A stretch of DNA of 64,000 nucleotides from Deroplatys truncata. Lineage: Eukaryota > Arthropoda > Insecta > Mantodea > Mantidae. Below are positions 32,170-43,439 of this stretch, piece by piece (position 1 is the first letter of the stretch; each line of letters starts with the position of its first letter). The notes beneath the pieces were generated by a model. It was given only the letters and a program-made list of their open reading frames with translations, searched no databases and was not told the DNA's origin. Where the stretch lies: contig CM060990.1 of the NCBI GenBank assembly GCA_030765065.1, positions 667,380,618 to 667,444,617 of the forward strand, given 5' to 3'. Position numbers and translations under genes: made by a program.

Positions 32170-33340
32170 GATAGACGTAGAACCAAAACACGCAATTTAG
32201 AGTGGTTTTATGATAAAGGACAATTATTTTCAAGTAATACATTCTGGGTTGCATAAAATTACGCTGAAGGATAATGGAGTTTAAAGAACGGAGGGGACTT
32301 AAAGTGATAAAAAAGTAGACACGTGCTGATAGACGAATAGTTAGGGTTGAAACAGTCTGTATAGTTTGGAGACACCGTGCTGGTGGGTCAATGCTGAAGT
32401 ATTCTTACCAATGCAGTGCCCACAGTGCGGTCACAGTTGCAGCTGTATCAGACAGGATGTCTCCGGCATAAGTAAAGGACGAATCGAACCGAAGGAAATG
32501 GAGTAAGGGAAGAGCTTAGGAAACCCGATATTCATTGCCGTAGCATTGATCGTAGCGCGGACATGATCCTCTCAATTGCCCCTTCCCCCATCAGTCTCGG
32601 GGCACATCTGCGTCTCTGAGGCCACCGACGGACACTCGTTTTACTCACCCTTACTTCCCCCGCGTCGTCGTCACCCTCTAGGGGGTGGTACAAGTTGCAC
32701 CCCTTTCCAAAACCTCTCAAACGCAGTAGCGGCCATCAGTTGGCCCAGATCCCATAGGGAACCCCCCTAATTCCAAACGAAAGAGGTTTCTCTTCAACCC
32801 TCCATTGACGACACAGCGCAGAAAAAAAAGCCGAACAGATAGGGAAAAGAAGAAAAAATAGAAAAAGAAGTGGAAGCAGGCAAATTGATGCTATCCAGAT
32901 CCGTGATAAATTTTTCTATCTTCTATTTTAAAGGTTGCTTAGGGACTGAGGGAAACCGATTTTGGTGTTGTTAAAGGGAAAGCTTTCACCGGAGCGCAGG
33001 TGTTAGCGTTAATTACTCAGTTTTAGTCGTAAATGTCTTGAGAAGAAAGGAATTGATGTTGAGTAACGAACACAAATGGTGAAGAGTAGTTGTCGAGTAA
33101 TGAACGAAAATGGTAAGGGCTGGGTTTTATGTTACTGAAAGGTAAGAAAACTTGGAGAAGTAACAACAACAAAGAATATGGGATTTCTCAAATGCTTGAT
33201 AAAGACTTTGAAGGGAATACTTTCACTCTGTTCTTTAAGTTTTTGGTAGCAAGCAGTCGATAACGTTAGCTATATTACTTCATGGTCAGCTTAGTCCACA
33301 CTCTTCACATTTATTTACAAGGGTAATGTGTATTCCAAAA
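32170..33340. other. unassigned stretch with a GC-rich block
   Basis: A GC-rich block at about 32400-32770 may be another repeat body, with CCCCTAATTCC near 32763 at its edge, but no second copy was found. The rest is AT-rich without genes. Confidence 0.35.
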
Positions 33341-33349
33341 TGGTGGGAA

Positions 33350-33785
33350 CGTATAAACAAGGCAATAGCCGCGAATGCTGACCTTTTGTGTTTACCGCCC
33401 CCAGGAGGAGAGAAGAGGTGAAGGAACCGCAGGAGACTATAGGCCATAGGCAGGCTGACAGAGACGCGCAGAGGTCACTAACGATTGCAAGCTTGATGGC
33501 CCGGTCACACCGGTAGGTTGTTCAGACAAGACTTCCCTCTTGCGGAACCCGGGAGAACTCGACCCACTTAAGGCGGCTCAGGGAAGGCTACCATCTGGCA
33601 AGGCCGAGAAGAAGTTTCGACACCCACCAATATTGTACAGCGCTTAAGCCTATCTGAAACATGAAAGGGGAAGGGAAATGACAGGCAATTTATGGCAAAA
33701 GAGAAACACCGCAGCATTCATCTTGCCAACAAAGGGAAAACCACGAACAACCCATGGTGAGTGGCCAAACCCCATATAGGTTACA
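33350..33785 (-). repeat. tRNA-headed SINE, family D, upstream copy of a tandem pair
   Basis: Landmarks GGAGGAGAGAAGAGGTGAAGG (in two parts near 33403-33423), ACAGAGACGCGCAGAGGTC (33459-33477) and AACAAAGGGAAAACCACG (33730-33747). The tRNA-like head near 33770 is degraded. It is followed directly by another D copy. Confidence 0.7.
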
Positions 33786-33789
33786 CGTT

Positions 33790-34290
33790 ATACAACGAAG
33801 AGGAACACTTCACGCACTGCTACTTACTATTGTGGCTACCAGCCCCCAGAGTGAATTGAAGGAACCACAGGAAGCTACAGGCCGCAGGTAGACAGACCAC
33901 AGAGACGCGCGGAAGTCCCTAACAGTTCCAGGCTCGAAGACCGGTTCCACTGTTTGAGCTGCCTAGAAAGGCGATGAACGACCCGTCGACCAAACAGCCC
34001 TCCAGTACACAAAGAGTACACTTTTCTTTGTCTAAGCATCCGCACCAACTGTCCGGCACCGCTATACACCACGAAATCTAGAATCACATCTCAAAGATGA
34101 ACAGCAAACAGATTGAAAGTGAAATTACAGAAAGGGAATCGTGGAAGATAAGAAACCACCCCAGCATTGGCCTACCGACCAGGGAAAACCACGAAGAACC
34201 TAAGGTCAGAGTGGTCGGTCAACGGGAATCGAACCCGGAACCTCCGAATGTGAGTGTCGCTCGTTACATCTTGCTTGGTCTTCTTAAGGC
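33790..34290 (-). repeat. tRNA-headed SINE, family D, second copy of a tandem pair
   Basis: On minus it has the head with a GGGAATCGAACCCGG B-box complement at 34225-34239, middle GACCAGGGAAAACCACGAAG near 34178-34197, then the D body with GCGATGAACGACCCG (33971-33985), matching the copy at 54522. Both copies have the same orientation and lie edge to edge. Confidence 0.75.
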
Positions 34291-34429
34291 ATGCGGAACT
34301 TCATATTGCGTGAATGGGGCCGAGTGTCGGTGTTGTTATCAAATACAAAGGAGCGGAAATATTGGAGGTGTAATTTCCTTATTGATATCACAAAACTCGC
34401 AAGCTGCGAAATGAGGAACTAGATAAAAA

Positions 34430-34706
34430 AATTCAGGACACCAAGCATCAATGCTTTTTAGTACGTGTGCAGATTGTTCCTATAAACTTTATTTTTTAGC
34501 GTTTAGCGATCCCGTTGTTCCAAATTGATTGACCAAACATCTCACAGTGTCTCTACCGGAACTGGATAACCAGAAAATTGCTGCTGAAATCGTCTACACA
34601 CCTGTCTACATGATTAAGTTTTCACGTATGTATCGTACATAAAAATACGCTGTTCAAGCGTGAATTTGTTGGCAGGCGTTTCCGTGGACTAATAAGAGAA
34701 TAACAT
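34430..34706 (-). pseudogene. mariner-like transposase N-terminal remnant
   Basis: Read on minus from ATG 34706: MLFSY, a stop, STETPANKFTLEQRIFMYDTYVKT, a stop, SCRQVCRRFQQQFSGYPVPV, a stop and NLEQRDR. The order matches the N-terminal helix-turn-helix of DUF4817-type transposases. At least four in-frame stops are present and no catalytic region follows, so only the 5' quarter survives. It is distinct from the other mariners here. Confidence 0.65.
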
Positions 34707-34789
34707 TCCTAAGGAAATTACACACAACACACGTATTATCAAGTACTTCATAACACGAAGACAAAGCAATGACTGAGACAGCTCACAGC

Positions 34790-35225
34790 TGATAAACGTA
34801 CCCTTAAAACGTTCTGCGCCTCTTCTGCGCCGTGGTGTAATACCGAGATCGCTGCCGTCTCGGCCGGTACGCGTATAAGGCGGTTGTGGCCTTGGCGTAA
34901 TACGAAGGCACTGTATATATTTGGTTTTATTGCGCTAAATTAAAAATATTCTGCAGTACTCATTGCATGTGTTACTAATATTCGTGAGTAAATAATGCGG
35001 GAGTTACGGAACGGAAAACCCCACAGTGTAATATATATATATATATATATATATATAAGTCTGTTGTCTCCCCTTAAGGACAAAGGCCTCCCTGTTGAGG
35101 GGTAAAGCTCTTTTACATATCTCTCACGGTGAGCTACTCCGTAAGAAGTAATCGTGGGCCATGGACATTTTGTCTGTTACACTGCCTGTTTTGTGTCTAT
35201 GTAATGTACTGTTACACTATCTGAT
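34790..35225. other. non-coding stretch with TA microsatellite
   Basis: A (TA)14 run lies at 35029-35057. A GC-rich patch at 34830-34890 is unassigned. No gene seen. Confidence 0.5.
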
Positions 35226-35228
35226 ATA

Positions 35229-36600
35229 TACACTGATGTGCAAAACCTAAGGATGAGATGGGTCAAGTAGCATAACCAATAAACTACTTGGTGGAAGTAG
35301 ATGAAGGTGCGGGAGCATGTAGATAGAGGTCTCTCACACGTACACAGAAAGTTGGACGTCACATGGCGTGAGTATAGCGAGCCTATAGTGCCAAATGGTC
35401 TGGTCCCGCAACACGAGGCAGTTGATGAAACAGGACGAGGCGGTGTGTGGCAATTAGTGAGCTTTTACGGTGCACTGTATGGTGTTCTTCATTGCAACAT
35501 GGCCCATAGACACCATTTGGATGACTTCACACGGGGAAGAATCATCAGAAAACTGGAAGAAGGGCAAAGTGTGACGAGTGTTGCTCAGGAGTTTGAAATT
35601 GGTCACAGCATTTTTTCACGTGCATGGGGAACCTTCCAAACCACAGGCACTGCTGTCCCAAGGAGAGGTGGTGGTCGACCACGCTCAACTATAGCAGCAG
35701 ATGACCGCTACATTGTGCAACAGGCAAGAAGGGATCCACGCTAAACAGCGGGTGCAATTGCAACCACATTTAACAAGACAGACAGACACGCAATCTCACG
35801 ATACACAGTGCCACGGTGACTACACAGAGGTGGTCTCTTTGCCCGATGGTCAGTACGTTGTGTTCCATTGACATCCGCACATCGGCGGCACCGTTTGCGA
35901 TGGTCCCAAGAGCATCAAAATTGGATCAACCAGAAATGGGGTCGCGTGCTCTTCTCGGATGAGAGCAGATTCAGTCTAAGTAGTGATTCTCTGGCGAGAG
36001 ATGGGAACACGTAATGAACCTAGGAACATCCTTGAACATGATCGTTTTGGTGGTCCAGGTGTTATGGTTTGGGGAGGCATAGTGTTGCATTGGCGCACCG
36101 ACCTCCAAATCTTTGAACACGGTACGCTCACTGGTCAACGTTATTGTGATACTGTACTTCTTTCCCATGTATGTCTTTTCAGGGGTGCAGTCGGCCCTGA
36201 CTTCATTTTTATGGATGACAATGCGCGACCGCATCGAACAGCGCAGGTGGAGGATCTCTTGGAACGAGAGGATATTTGGCGAATGGACTGGCCTGCCCGT
36301 TCCCCTGATTTAAATCCCATCGAACACGTGTGGGATGTTTTGGGAAAACGCATTGTAGCACATCCACATGCGCCAACGACCATCCAACAGTTGTCAACAG
36401 CGCTGGTGGAGGAATGGAACGCCGTATCACAAGAACTGCTTACCAACCTTGTGGCCAGCATGGGAGCACCAAAGCAATCATTGCTGTCCGTGGTGATCAT
36501 ACACCCTTTTAAGCACCATTTATCTGTTTCTGTAAATCTAGAGAGCTATCATATGACGTATTGGCTTTAGTGTAGCTTATGGTCTATGAATAAAAGTGGC
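35229..36600 (+). mobile_element. Tc1-like element, left end present, right end unclear
   Basis: TA at 35229-35230 is followed by CACTGATGTGCAAAACC, the terminus of a common Tc1-like group. One decayed transposase occupies 35499-36490. The complementary right end was not found; the boundary at about 36600 is approximate. Confidence 0.75.
35499..36490 (+). pseudogene. Tc1-like transposase, frameshifted
   Basis: MAHRHHLDDFTRGRIIRKLEEGQSVTSVAQEF opens the N-terminal helix-turn-helix; GGGRPRSTIAADDRYI follows, then a stop at about 35742 (DPR, stop). Continuing codons give TAGAIATTFN and a WGRVLFSDESRFS segment with the first catalytic aspartate near 35958. In the next frame come FGGPGVMVWGGI, FIFMDDNARPHRTA (second aspartate) and WPARSPDLNPIEHVWDVLGKR (glutamate). 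It is a DD34E Tc1 enzyme of a different subfamily from that at 2959. Frameshifts and stops near 35742, 35818 and 35985 inactivate it. Confidence 0.88.
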
Positions 36601-36771
36601 ATTTCTGTTCGTCTCATTGCATATTTGGTTTAGTTGCCTACTATAGCATACCGTAGCAGTTCCCTCTATGTATGATTCAAGTTTCATCGAGCTATGTTAC
36701 TTGACAGTGTCACATGAAAGCTATAGAAATATAAATAGGACAATAAAACCTAAAACATCCTTAAAATAAAG

Positions 36772-36995
36772 CCCGCCGTAATGGTTCGGGGATTGCGTGT
36801 CTGCCTCACAGTCAAGAGCTGCCGAGTTCGAACCCTGGTTAGGGTGAGTTAATAGGATAAGGCATTTTTCGGGTTTCTTCTTATTCGGAAAAGACGAATG
36901 TCGTATAAATCTACGCTCTAAGAACCCCTGGCTCGTTTGAATATCATTTCACCCATTTCATTCATCCTCTGATATGACCTACCAGGTAAAAAGGT
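36772..36995 (+). repeat. tRNA-headed SINE (family G), single copy
   Basis: The head CCCGCCGTAATGGTTCGGGG leads to a B-box-like GAGTTCGAACCCTGG at 36824-36838, then an AT-rich body with CATTTCACCCATTTCATTC near 36945-36963. No second copy in this window. Confidence 0.5.
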
Positions 36996-36999
36996 ATTA

Positions 37000-37515
37000 A
37001 TCGTGGAAGCGTATTACTGTGTACTTTATCAGAATAAAACTGCATAATTATTGAACGCAAAACTTAGAAATATCACAGAAATTTATTATAATAAAAACAT
37101 AACTATGGTAAATCAGAAACAATGCCAAATTAATTAGGTTTGGTTATTGTAGTGAACTTTAGCTTAGTATAAAAATCTCTCTTAGAGTAAGTCTACATAA
37201 CATTGGGAAAACTATTTTTGGTGGACTTTTCCCAATCATGTTACACAGTAAACAGCATTTTAAAATAAATAGAGCCTAATTAACAATAATCTAGTTAAAA
37301 GGAACTAATTAAACCATTATTTGTATTCGCTGAATTCGAAGGCGAATCTCCGCAATCCAAACTATCCTTTACATGAAACATTTTTCGAAAATTCTGATTT
37401 TTTCAAAACGGCTCTAACGATTTTGATTAAAATCCTGAATTTTCAAATACTTACAGTTTTTCAAGGGAAAATTCCTATTTCTTCTTGGAATGAACAGAAT
37501 TATTTCAAAGCCAAT
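37000..37515. other. AT-rich stretch
   Basis: Contains a small imperfect hairpin, CATTGGGAAAA at 37201 against TTTTCCCAATCATG at 37228. No gene. Confidence 0.4.
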
Positions 37516-37521
37516 ACATTG

Positions 37522-37692
37522 TGCCGGCCCTCGAAACCGTGGTCGCTGGAGCGTATGGCTTCAGCGCTCCGCCAAGCTGCGGGTCGCGGGTTCGAGTCCC
37601 GCCATGGGCATGGGTGTTTGTGTGTATTTGTAACGTAACGTAAACAGTAAAAACAGTAATGATAAACTGGGTAAACAAGGGAACTTAAAAAA
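37522..37692 (+). repeat. tRNA-headed SINE, family A
   Basis: TGCCGGCCCTCGAAACCGTG head, B-box-like GGGTTCGAGTCCCGCC (37588-37603), GGCATGGGTGTTTGTGTG and the terminal AAGGGAACTT plus A-run. It matches the copies at 26287, 51290 and 52402. Confidence 0.88.
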
Positions 37693-37734
37693 ATACATTG
37701 CGATTCGCTCTTAAAAGATTTGGCTATCGCTTAA

Positions 37735-37920
37735 AGCCCTCTTACCGTATTGTCCTTATTCCCTTGTACCTACAAGTAAATATGCAGTAAAGCAATTTCT
37801 GCAAACGTTTATCTTACATTAACGTGAAGTAAATAAAAAAATAAGCTTTTGTAATAATAGTTTGTGGAATAATGTGTAGAGAAACTCATGAGAATGTAAC
37901 ACTTTTTTTGTTAAGATGTT
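37735..37920. repeat. family X fragment
   Basis: Contains GTGTAGAGAAACTCATGAGAATGTAAC near the right edge (split at 37874), matching the conserved end of the family X copies at 7650 and 58250. It lies 50 bases after a SINE A. Confidence 0.5.
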
Positions 37921-38605
37921 TTTAACTTCCTTTGAAATGTGTTACTACGTAATATTTTTAATTCATTTGATAGTTTGCTATAGAAATTTTTTCTCCTTGT
38001 GAGGTCCTGTGTATTCTTTTTATTTGAGTTTTCTTTATAATAGTTATTTGCATAATTGAACTGCACTTATGGCTATCTTATATATGTACTGCATTCTTAC
38101 TTGCAATAAACATAATTATTTTACATATACACAACGAGAAATTGGTTAACGTTTCAACTTTGACAAAAATGTCTGTATTATTTACATTAAATATACATCT
38201 TACACATTTCTTCTGCGGTCCAGTAACCTGTTTACATTTGTCATACATGAGCTGCCACACATCTTAATTGCATATTGAAGATGTGGGTGAATAGAAATAA
38301 CTATTTTTAAATAATTCGAATAGATGTTTTGCCACATTTCTCAATAAATATAAGTACTAAAATTTTGCATATTTGTTCAACATGGAATTTAAATTACATA
38401 TCTTCGTCTACAATTACTTCCAGAAATTTCGTGCTCTCCAATTGCTCAATATATTGTTTATTTTTTCACATTTAGAATTTAATGTTTAGACATATTATTT
38501 TGGTGTCGAAACATAATTGCTTTCTTTTCTTTTGCGGACTTATTGTTAGGTTGTTGTGTTTTAAGCAAAAATATGTTTGTGTCTTCCTTTGGAACTCATA
38601 TGCCA
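37921..38605. other. AT-rich stretch, nothing recognised
   Basis: No gene or repeat match was found. Confidence 0.4.
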
Positions 38606-38608
38606 ATG

Positions 38609-38949
38609 GTAAAGGTAAAGGTACGAATTAACGGAGGGGGGGCAGAAGACGGGCAGAGCACCGCACGCAGGCCAGTCGGACCCTTGTGCTGGTGACCACC
38701 GAGAGGTTGGGTGGAGGGGAGAGACCCGAAGGGTGACCAGGCGGGGTCCCTAACGTTCCCAAGGGCATCCGACGGCACCCGAGCCCGCCCACAAGCCACT
38801 AGCTTCCTGCGGGGGCCCCCGAGACGGAGCCCACTAAGAGGAGAGACCTAATTGAACAGACGCTGCAGCGACGCCAGGAAAGATACCTCTACAGTGCGCA
38901 AGCAATCTTCCAGCCGCAACCCACCGAACACCTTCGTCTGGTCCTACAA
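38609..38949 (-). repeat. SINE C, 5'-truncated
   Basis: On minus it ends in GTACCTTTACCTTTACC (complement at 38609-38624), the TTTACC tail of family C, and extends through GGAACGTTAGGGACC (38748-38762) and GGTGTTCGGTGGGTTGCGG (38917-38935). It stops at the GTTGTAGGACC point near 38949; the tRNA head and middle are missing. Confidence 0.8.
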
Positions 38950-39135
38950 CTTTTGACTATCGTTATCCCCTTTGTATCTATAACTAAATGTGTAATGTAG
39001 CTATTTCCGGAAAGGTATATCTCAATTATAATTAAGTAGAGAGGAAAATAAAAACTTTCGTAAGAATAATTTGTATATCCACTAATAAGCGATACAGGGT
39101 AGAGAAAGTTACACATCTGATTTTTTTTTAGTGTT
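38945..39135. repeat. family X fragment
   Basis: GTATCTATAACTAAATGTG at 38970-38988 and GATACAGGGTAGAGAAAGTT at 39089-39108 match the family X copies at 57308 and 57905. The SINE C fragment appears inserted at its left edge. Confidence 0.55.
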
Positions 39136-39139
39136 TAAC

Positions 39140-39545
39140 GCCATAGTTACAACATACGGCACCACAGACGGTGGACAGTGATGATGTATGAAATGAAATA
39201 ATATTTGGAAAAAGAAGCCTGTGAAGGAAACGTTCTCGGCATTTGCCAGTTGTGAGAACCTAGGAAAACCTGGATGTAAACTCAGTGAGGTAGGACGGTA
39301 CTGGTGGATTTGAAACGTGTACCTCCCCTTCTCTAGTCTGTGCCTTAATGACCTCGACGCCAGTAAAATGTTGATGGTGATAGACGTGTTTCGCTTATCA
39401 CTCTTATTGTGCTAGCGTAATGAGTAGTTGATATTTTTGTTTCATCACATCACCATGAAGTAGTTTGTAACTTTACGTTATTTGCACCACGCTTTGGGTA
39501 TCAATTTGAAGTAGGTTGTATTGAAGGAGTTGTATTATAGTTCTA
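39140..39545. other. flank of L1, partly L1-related
   Basis: Bases about 39485-39545, read on minus, continue the L1 repeat beyond its CA end in the same way as 42335-42430 (TTCAAATTG..CCCAAA.CGTGG). The rest is unassigned. Confidence 0.45.
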
Positions 39546-39546
39546 C

Positions 39547-40427
39547 TGTTGGGGAGCCGAACTTGAAGTAATTGCAACCGCACGTATGCTAAAAAATTTC
39601 CGGTAGCCTTCACTCCAAATGTACTTTCCGGTGGCCTTTGCCCCAAATGTTTAAAAATATTAACCTTGTAATTTGACTGTTTCTTTAAATATTATATACT
39701 TATGATTCCCTCGGCTGCGTCAGTATTATTGTTAGAGACATGTTTCTCTTTGCAGGGTTGCGGTGCGACTGAAGAATGTAGGCTTACACAGATTATAGTT
39801 TTACTTCACTCCTTTTATTAATGCTTGACACGATTTTAATAACACTTCACTGATATAGAGAGCTGTGAGTTTCTTTTGTTAACTGTTAAATTCTCAGTCC
39901 CATGCACTTTTTAACACGTAAACTATTTTTGTCTCACACAAAATACATATTAAATTTCTCGAGGACACATCTCGCGTCAGGAACACTGTCTTCAAGCAAC
40001 GCGTCCAGTTATGAGCACTGTCTACAAGCAACTGACTTAGTTTCTACCACCTAAATTTGTAAATTTCTGTATTTTAAGTCTCTGATTGCCTATTCCTAAT
40101 CCAATACAATAGTTTTATTTAACTAAAGCTTTTTCTGGTTGTTGAATGGCTATTTTATAAACTGTCACAAAAATTACATTATTGTTACTCCAAGTAGTAT
40201 TGTTAGCAACTTTTAACCTATTATTCTCACAGCTCCTACATTATTAAATTACGTAATACATTCAAATAACGTTATTACATTTATATAATATTATAAACAT
40301 ATACAATGACTGTAATATACACTTTTTATATATTGTTACATACACATATTGCTTTAAGGCGGGCTGTTATTGAATTTATATTATATAATTTGACTGAAAT
40401 CTTGTAAGTGTTAAAAATACTGCCTCA
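39547..40427 (-). repeat. L1 LTR-like repeat, inverted copy
   Basis: Minus-strand copy of an approximately 0.88-kb unit that starts TGAGGCAGTATTTTTA and ends CTCCCCAACA. Shared landmarks include CAGCCCGCCTTAAAGC (complement at 40355-40370), AGTGAAGTGTTATT and ACTGACGCAGCCGAGG (complement near 39711). The TG..CA ends, an AATAAAAG signal and the internal promoter-like region suggest a solo LTR. It faces the copy at 41438. Confidence 0.7.
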
Positions 40428-41437
40428 ACCAGAAACTAAGAGCAGGATTCGCCACTAATAAGAGCCAAGTTTGGGGCCCGGCGAGCGATATTCACTGGGC
40501 TCCAATTACCTAAAGTTGTCAAGTACCCGAGCGTAGACGCACCACTCCAGGGATGAACCTGTAACTCAAGAACACAGAACAGAGGGAGTGTCTTTCAAGA
40601 AACATCTGTTTGCATTAACCCACCTCCACAAGCGATGTTGCCATAGAAGGCAAAATACCGGTTTTTCCGAACTCAGGATACGCTGTCACTACATAATCAG
40701 TAAATGATTGCCACAATGTCATTACATGTAAAAGGAGGCGCGATAGTCCAAATTTAATTATATCTACAAATAATTTTAATTAAGGGAAGAATAAAATCTC
40801 TATACTCCCAATGTTCAACCTGCTAAATTCATTCAGACAGAAGCTATTTGTCAAACTGATACTTTGCAGGATGTAGATGCATGTCTTCTAAGTACACTGA
40901 TCTACTTTTATCCAGTAAGTTTGTTTATTGAGGATACCCATCTGTGAAAGAAGGCCAAAACATTGTCAAAATTCATAAATATGGATTTTAGTGTTATCAA
41001 ACATTACAGACCTACTTCAGTCCCATGTAGATTTTATAACTGAAGGACCCTTTAAAGCATGTCATATAGTGATTAAAATGTCTGAATGTGAGCCTAAATT
41101 CCTATTAAATTGTACTAATTCCGTTTCAAAATATGGAATAGAAATGACTTCAAAGCGTGAGATTGTTGCGCATGTGCTGTTGTGTAAGAGTTTTATGGTC
41201 CCAATTTGTCATTAATGAATGTGGATCCCTCGTGAATGGACGCGAATGTTGCTCGTGTGCTGTGAAGTGAAAACAAAAATATTTAAATAGCTACTAATGA
41301 ACAAGAATCAAGCTGGCACCAGCAGTGCGTTCCAATGAAAGGGCAAAGACCAGCAACAGAGCCAAATGTAAGCAGAATGTCTAAATCACAACAGTTGACA
41401 CCTGGATGCCGTAGACATACAATATGTTTGTGTACTG
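40428..41437. other. spacer between inverted L1 copies
   Basis: About 1 kb with no recognised gene. Near 40470-40510 a GC-rich patch (GGGGCCCGGCGAGCG) stands out from the AT-rich surroundings. Confidence 0.4.
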
Positions 41438-42334
41438 TGTGGCAGTATTTTTTACACTTAAATGATTTCAGTCAAATTATATAATATAAAATATAATAAC
41501 AGCCCACCTTAAAGCAATATGTGAATGTAACAATATATAAAAAGTGTATATTACAGTCATTGTATATGTTTATATTATTGTATACATGTGTAATAATGTT
41601 ATGTGAATGTATTACGTAAATTAATAATGTAGGAGCTGTGAGAATAATAGGTTAAAAGTTGCTAACAATGAGGTAACAATGAGATAACCTTGAGGCAGTA
41701 ATGAATTTGAAAGTTTAACAATACTACTTGTAATTCTTGGAAGCAATAATGTAATTTTTGTGATAGTTTATAAAATAGCCAATCGACAACCAGAAGAAGC
41801 TTTAGTTAAATGAAGGTATTCTATTGGACTAGGAATAGCCAATCAGAAATTGAAATACAGAAATTTATAAATTTAGGCGGTGGAAATCAAGTCCGTTGCT
41901 TGTAGACAGCGCTCATAACTGGACGCGTTGGTTGCATACAGTGTTCCTAACCGGACGCGAGATGTGTCCTCGAGAAATTTAATACGTATTTTGTGTAACA
42001 AACATAGTTTACGTGTTTAAAAAGTGCAAGTATTTAATAAAATAATCTTACAGCTCTTAATATCAGTGAAGTGTTACTTAAATCGTGTCAAGAATTAATA
42101 AAAAGGAGTGAATAAAAAATTAAAATCTGTGTAAGTCTACATTCTTCAGCCGCACCACGCCTTGCAAAGAAATCCATGTCTCTAGCAATAATACTGACGC
42201 AGCCGAGGCAAACATAAATATATAATATTTAAAGAAACAGTCAAATTACAAAGCTAATATTTTTAAACCTACGAAACGAAGGCTACCGGGTACCATACGT
42301 GCGGTTGCAACTACTTCAAGTTCGATCCCCAACA
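41438..42334 (+). repeat. L1 LTR-like repeat, direct copy
   Basis: Plus-strand copy with the same landmarks as 39547-40427. It continues past its CA end into TTGGCTCCCAAAACGTGGGG at 42400-42419, which resembles a primer binding site and the start of an internal region. Confidence 0.7.
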
Positions 42335-42484
42335 GTCTAAATATAATACATCTTCAAACTGACTTTTCATACGTAGCAGCAACAAACCTTCTTCAAATTG
42401 GCTCCCAAAACGTGGGGCTAATAAAGAAAACGTAAAAACGATCTACTTCAACTGTATACTACTCGTGTTTTAGAGCACTATACA
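42335..42484 (+). other. internal-like extension of L1
   Basis: Shared with the sequences after the copies at 39547 (minus) and 46188. It contains repeated (A)CTTCAA..T(C/G)GG-type motifs, described under findings. Confidence 0.45.
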
Positions 42485-42842
42485 TATAGGGTGGACCATT
42501 TAAGTTGAGACTGTACAATATCTCCAAAACTAAGCGTTGTAAAAATAAACGTCTTTAATAAACGTTGCTTGATATTATGGGAGAAAGTAAGTGCTATTAG
42601 TAGTGGTTTATTTGGAGAACGTTGTGATGGTCATTTTCCGGTCAATTTAATTTGACCCTAATTGTAGGTTCCCATTTAAAAAAAAATAATTTGACGCTAA
42701 AATGATCATCATAACGTCCTCCAAACAAAATACGACTAATCGCATTTACTTTCCCCATAATATCTGCAAACTTTTATTAATGACATTTCTTTCTACAACG
42801 GTTAGTTTTGGAAATATTCTAGTCTCAACTTAAATGGTCCAC

Positions 42843-42848
<6 letters not shown>
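42485..42848. mobile_element. MITE M1 with long inverted repeats
   Basis: A 364-bp palindromic element with about 170-bp arms. It starts TATAGGGTGGACCATTTAAG and ends with the complementary ATGGTCCACTCTGTA, TA on both sides. Copies at 55150 and 58462 share both arms. No coding capacity; ends resemble Tc1/mariner termini. Confidence 0.88.

Positions 42849-42874
<26 letters not shown>
42847..42874. repeat. TA microsatellite
   Basis: A (TA)n run of about 14 units directly abuts the right end of MITE M1 and may have grown from its TA target. Confidence 0.85.
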
Positions 42875-42879
<5 letters not shown>

Positions 42880-43151
42880 CATTATAAAATATAACTTATT
42901 TTTGTCTATGTAGTGAATATAGGCTATAGTGATTGTTAATAAAATAAATAATAGATTCATGTTCCTTATTCTGGAATATTTTGCATATATTGGGACAACA
43001 TAAATGACACGTTTTTATACCATATTTTGGAACGATGGTAGTAGTAAAGAAGGAAAAGTATTTCTTATATAAAAGTGAACAAACCATTCAAAAGAGGCCT
43101 AAGGAACCTTCAAATACTAAATTAGTTACAGGGGAGCAGAAAAAGACGAAG

Positions 43152-43430
43152 CAATAATTGAGTTTTATTTATGGACGCTCTTTAACTACTTTGTTCCTTA
43201 ACGTCCCATTCTATTTTGGGCATGAAATACCGGTAATTTTGCTCAGAGGCCTGTCTATAAAGCTTGGGCTTCTTTTATGTGTGTAAATCGACGACACGGG
43301 ACCGCCGGCTTTACTTCCATTCAGAAGGAAGCCATGCTAAGGATTTTTATGCCCGAAAAATCCATTGCCCTCCGCCGAGTTTGAACCCGCGACTTCGGGA
43401 ACTAGAGGCTAGAATGGTAAAAGATGAAGC
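43152..43430 (-). repeat. SINE B, head partly lost
   Basis: On minus it ends GAGCGTCCATAAATAAAACT (complement 43163-43182) and carries GGGACCGCCGGCTTTACTTCC on plus near 43299. The B-box-like GTTTGAACCCGCGAC lies at 43379-43393. The first bases of the head are degraded. Confidence 0.8.
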
Positions 43431-43439
43431 AGAGCCTGT

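Noticed and set aside
35029-35057. TA repeat as a regulatory element or origin
   Set aside because: It is a simple microsatellite, like those at 42847 and 61820.
37585-37605. Possible tRNA gene from the GGGTTCGAGTCCCGC motif
   Set aside because: Only the B-box half is conserved; there is no matching acceptor stem or anticodon arm, and the same unit recurs with a poly(A) tail, so it is a SINE.
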